Origin: Gottfriedia acidiceleris
GTDB taxonomy: Bacteria > Bacillota > Bacilli > Bacillales > Bacillaceae_G
NCBI RefSeq assembly: GCF_004138285.1
Contig: NZ_SCFN01000021.1
Location: 20,777 to 84,776 of the forward strand
Direction: 5' to 3'
Length of the DNA stretch: 64,000 nucleotides
Part shown: piece after piece, positions 61,109-64,000 of the stretch
Layout of the letters: each line of letters starts with the position of its first letter
Position numbering within the stretch: the stretch's first letter is position 1
Made by a program: the position numbers and the translations under genes
Notes under the pieces: model-generated
Seen by the model: only the letters and a program-made list of their open reading frames with translations
What the model was told of the DNA's origin: nothing
Database searches by the model: none

Positions 61109-63835
61109 TTAATGAGTTACTTTAGAATTATTTAATTTATCACGTAATACCATTTGTAAGATACCACCATGACGGTAGTAGTCGATTTCAACTTCGCTGT
61201 CGAAACGAGCAACTACATCAAATTCTACAGTTGTACCGTCTTCTTTTGTTGCAGTTACTTTTACAAGGTCACGTGGTTTAACATTCTCATCTACATTAAC
61301 AGCAAATACCTCTTTACCTGTTAATCCAAATGTTTCAGCATTTTCACCATCTTTAAATTGAAGTGGTAAAACACCCATTAATACTAAGTTACTTCTATGA
61401 ATACGCTCAAAGCTTTCAGCTAGAACTGTTTTGATACCTAAAAGATTTGTTCCTTTAGCAGCCCAGTCACGAGAACTTCCCATACCGTAGTCATTTCCTG
61501 CTAAAATCATTAATCCAGTACCATCTTCTTTATAACGCATTGCTGCATCATAAATTGACATAACTTCGCCAGTTGGCCAGTAAGTAGTGTATCCACCTTC
61601 TGTACCTGGAGCGATTTGGTTACGGATACGGATATTAGCAAATGTACCACGCATCATTACATCGTGGTTACCACGACGAGAACCGTATGAGTTAAAGTCT
61701 ACAGGTTTAACACCTTTACTTTGTAAGTAAAGTCCTGCAGGAGTTGTTTTACCGATTGAACCAGCTGGTGAAATGTGGTCAGTTGTTACTGAATCACCGA
61801 ATTTACCAACGATTTTTAAACCATCTAATGGTTTAACTACGCCTGGCTCTTTTGATAATCCTTCAAAGAATGGAGGATTTGCGATATAAGTTGATTCGCT
61901 ATCCCATTTGTATAATGAATCATCAGTTGTTTGAATTTCGTTCCAACGTTTGTTATCTTCAAATACTCTTTCGTATTCTTTTTTGAATAATTCAGGAGTA
62001 ACTGTAGATGCAACTACTTCTTGAACTTCTGCAGATGTTGGCCAAATATCTTTTAAGAATACATCGTTTCCATCTTTATCTTGACCGATTGGCTCAACCG
62101 AGAAGTCGATATTTACATTACCTGCTAACGCGTAAGCAACTACTAGTGGTGGTGATGCTAAGTAGTTACCTTTAACTTGAGGATGAATACGTCCTTCGAA
62201 GTTACGGTTACCAGAAAGTACAGATGTTACTAACATATCATTTTCAGCAATAGCTGCTTCCATTTCAGGTGCTAATGGACCAGAGTTACCGATACATGTA
62301 GTACATCCATAACCAACAATGTTAAATCCTAATTGATTTAAGAAAGGAATTAAGCCAGCTTCTTGTAAATATCCACTAACAACTTTAGATCCAGGAGCTA
62401 ATGAAGTTTTTACATAAGCAGGTACTGTTAAACCTTTTTCAACAGCTTTTTTAGCTACTAAACCAGCACCTAACATAACGTATGGGTTTGAAGTATTTGT
62501 ACAACTTGTGATTGCTGCAATTGCAACTGCACCAGTTTTAAAAGTTGTTTCAGTACCGTTTTCAAATTTAACAGCTACCTCTTTATCTAATGCTTCATCA
62601 GTTAAACCGAAACCTGCATTACCCATTGGGGCAGAAACTGCTGCTTGGAATGATTTTTTCATATCAGATAATGGAATTAAATCTTGTGGACGTTTTGGAC
62701 CAGAAAGATTTGATTCAATTTCTGAAAGATTGATTTCTACTAAATCAGTAAATGTAGGATCTTCTAAGTCAGCTGTATAGAATAAATCATTAGCTTTGCA
62801 GTAAGCTTCAACTAATTGAATTTGCTCTTCAGAACGACCTGTTAAACGTAAGTAGTTAAGTGCCTCAACATCAACTGGGAAGAATCCACATGTTGCACCG
62901 TATTCAGGAGCCATGTTTGCAATTGTAGCACGGTCTGCTAAAGGCATGCTTTGTAAACCTGGTCCAAAGAACTCAACAAATTTATTTACTACACCTTTTT
63001 TACGTAAAACTTCAGTAACTTTTAACGCAACATCAGTTGCAGTTGTTCCACTTGGTAAAGCACCAGTTAATTTAACACCGATAACTTCTGGAACTGGGAA
63101 ATATGATGGTTGACCAAGCATACCTGCTTCAGCTTCAATACCACCTACACCCCAACCTAATACACCAATACCATTAATCATAGTAGTATGAGAGTCAGTA
63201 CCTACTAATGTATCAGGGAATGCAACAACTTCACCATCTTCATTTGCAATTGCATGCACTACATTTGCTAAGTATTCTAAGTTAACTTGGTGTACGATAC
63301 CAGTTGCTGGTGGAACAGCACGATAGTTATTAAATGCTTTTTGAGCCCAGCTTAAGAATTGGTAACGCTCTTCGTTACGTGAAAATTCTAAATCCATATT
63401 GAAATCTAATGCATCAACTGAACCAGCTTTATCAACCATTACAGAGTGGTCAATTACTAGGTCTACTGGAATTTCCGGATTAATTACTTCAGGGTCTCCA
63501 CCCATGTCAGCCATTGCCTTACGTAATGAAGCTAAGTCAACTACTGCTGGAACACCTGTGAAGTCTTGTAAAATAACACGAGAAGGTTTAAACGGAACAT
63601 CTACATCTTGTAGCTCGCTTGTTCCCCATTTTGCTAAATTTTCAACATGATCTTTTGTAATTACTCTTCCATCTACTTGACGAAGAACTGATTCTAGTAA
63701 CACTTTAATCGAATAAGGTAATTTACCGATTTTAGCTACTCCAGCTTCCTCAATTGCTTTTAAGCGATAATAATGATAAGTTTTATCGTTCGCAGTAAAT
63801 GTCGAACGAGATTTGAAAACGTCATTTTTCCCCAT
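61109..63835 (-). CDS. acnA: Aconitate hydratase A (citB)
   Basis: A 908-aa monofunctional aconitase that converts citrate to isocitrate in the TCA cycle; in bacilli it also binds RNA. The iron-sulfur cluster ligands are in [15 protein letters not shown] and [15 protein letters not shown] (CxxC), and the swivel domain has [15 protein letters not shown] and [20 protein letters not shown]. The ATG at 63835 follows AGGGGG. Upstream is a promoter with an ATAA-N7-TTAT dyad, expected for CcpC control. This is the citB gene of B. subtilis nomenclature. Confidence 0.97.
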   Translation of the reverse strand: MGKNDVFKSRSTFTANDKTYHYYRLKAIEEAGVAKIGKLPYSIKVLLESVLRQVDGRVITKDHVENLAKWGTSELQDVDVPFKPSRVILQDFTGVPAVVDLASLRKAMADMGGDPEVINPEIPVDLVIDHSVMVDKAGSVDALDFNMDLEFSRNEERYQFLSWAQKAFNNYRAVPPATGIVHQVNLEYLANVVHAIANEDGEVVAFPDTLVGTDSHTTMINGIGVLGWGVGGIEAEAGMLGQPSYFPVPEVIGVKLTGALPSGTTATDVALKVTEVLRKKGVVNKFVEFFGPGLQSMPLADRATIANMAPEYGATCGFFPVDVEALNYLRLTGRSEEQIQLVEAYCKANDLFYTADLEDPTFTDLVEINLSEIESNLSGPKRPQDLIPLSDMKKSFQAAVSAPMGNAGFGLTDEALDKEVAVKFENGTETTFKTGAVAIAAITSCTNTSNPYVMLGAGLVAKKAVEKGLTVPAYVKTSLAPGSKVVSGYLQEAGLIPFLNQLGFNIVGYGCTTCIGNSGPLAPEMEAAIAENDMLVTSVLSGNRNFEGRIHPQVKGNYLASPPLVVAYALAGNVNIDFSVEPIGQDKDGNDVFLKDIWPTSAEVQEVVASTVTPELFKKEYERVFEDNKRWNEIQTTDDSLYKWDSESTYIANPPFFEGLSKEPGVVKPLDGLKIVGKFGDSVTTDHISPAGSIGKTTPAGLYLQSKGVKPVDFNSYGSRRGNHDVMMRGTFANIRIRNQIAPGTEGGYTTYWPTGEVMSIYDAAMRYKEDGTGLMILAGNDYGMGSSRDWAAKGTNLLGIKTVLAESFERIHRSNLVLMGVLPLQFKDGENAETFGLTGKEVFAVNVDENVKPRDLVKVTATKEDGTTVEFDVVARFDSEVEIDYYRHGGILQMVLRDKLNNSKVTH

Positions 63836-63914
63836 GTTTTCTTCCCCCTATTAAGCAAAAAATGTCTGAATATATTTACTATCCAAACTTTTCAATACCT
63901 TACAATAATATATT

Positions 63915-63944
63915 ATTACAATGTATACCATAAGTAAATAACAA
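63915..63944 (-). promoter_or_regulatory. Candidate citB/acnA promoter
   Basis: On the minus strand TTGTTA (63939-63944), an 18-bp spacer and TGTAAT (63915-63920). An ATAA half site (63930-63933) lies inside the spacer, matching the position of the second CcpC contact near -27 in B. subtilis as I remember. Confidence 0.5.
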
Positions 63945-63961
63945 GTAACTTATCATTTGTA

Positions 63962-63976
63962 ATAAGTATTACTTAT
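63962..63976. promoter_or_regulatory. CcpC dyad upstream of acnA
   Basis: ATAAGTATTACTTAT is an exact ATAA-N7-TTAT dyad, centred about 61 bp upstream of the estimated transcription start. CcpC, the citrate-responsive LysR regulator, binds this motif at citB in B. subtilis. Confidence 0.65.
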
Positions 63977-64000
63977 GACCTTTTAAATCAAATACGTCAT

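Noticed and set aside
1..64000. CRISPR array, tRNA, rRNA, prophage or intact insertion sequence
   Set aside because: No regular spacer-repeat pattern, no cloverleaf or rRNA sequence, and no transposase or phage structural gene found on reading both strands.

Overview
The window is an AT-rich chromosomal segment of an endospore-forming Bacillaceae bacterium. The spore genes tlp, sspN and a SleL/YaaH-type cortex hydrolase support this. So do strong AGGAGG ribosome sites, T-box leaders on ileS and glyQS, and the right-hand gene order (aconitase, yneN-like, sspN/tlp, yneP-like, plsY, yneT-like, parE, parC), which I remember as the yne region of Bacillus subtilis. A Gottfriedia- or Bacillus-like genus is likely, but I cannot fix the species.

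Left end (1-8.6 kb): two leftward operons of acyl-CoA metabolism separated by a TetR regulator. One encodes thioesterase, APH-fold kinase and enoyl-CoA hydratase (cut by the window edge). The other encodes SDR, ComB-like phosphatase homologue, acyl-CoA dehydrogenase of the ACAD10/11 type, SDR and acyl-CoA synthetase. Both promoter regions carry the same 20-bp near-palindrome (19/20 identical), so they look like one regulon. The kinase, ACAD, ligase and SDR set resembles the levulinate/4-hydroxyacyl-CoA pathway (LvaA/LvaC, ACAD10/11). The degenerate ComB homologue inside the operon is the most unusual part.

9-30 kb is mostly accessory: a membrane-anchored trypsin-like protease with a TPR, Lrp/EamA, AraC/LysE and MocR/LysE regulator-exporter pairs, a leader peptide with terminators ahead of a broken ABC-class ATPase gene, ArsR and quinone oxidoreductase, a cold-shock gene, several tiny membrane proteins, an MFS drug exporter, HAD, GNAT and P450 genes.

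30-39 kb holds housekeeping genes: a long type-2-like ileS and a glyQS, each with a T-box, plus corA, a NETI-motif gene and a Bax-inhibitor-like gene. At 39.1-40.8 kb is a small island with a secreted peptide precursor followed by a tiny two-helix membrane protein, which looks like a bacteriocin/immunity pair. It lies between two terminators with the same 13-bp stem. 40.8-46 kb is a branched-chain amino-acid ABC importer (livJ, livHMGF) with a CodY-like box.

46-64 kb is the conserved topoisomerase IV-aconitase block, interrupted by an htrA plus two-component system insertion and a GC-rich repeat. It ends at acnA/citB, whose promoter has an exact ATAA-N7-TTAT dyad expected for CcpC. No tRNA, rRNA, CRISPR array or intact insertion sequence was seen.
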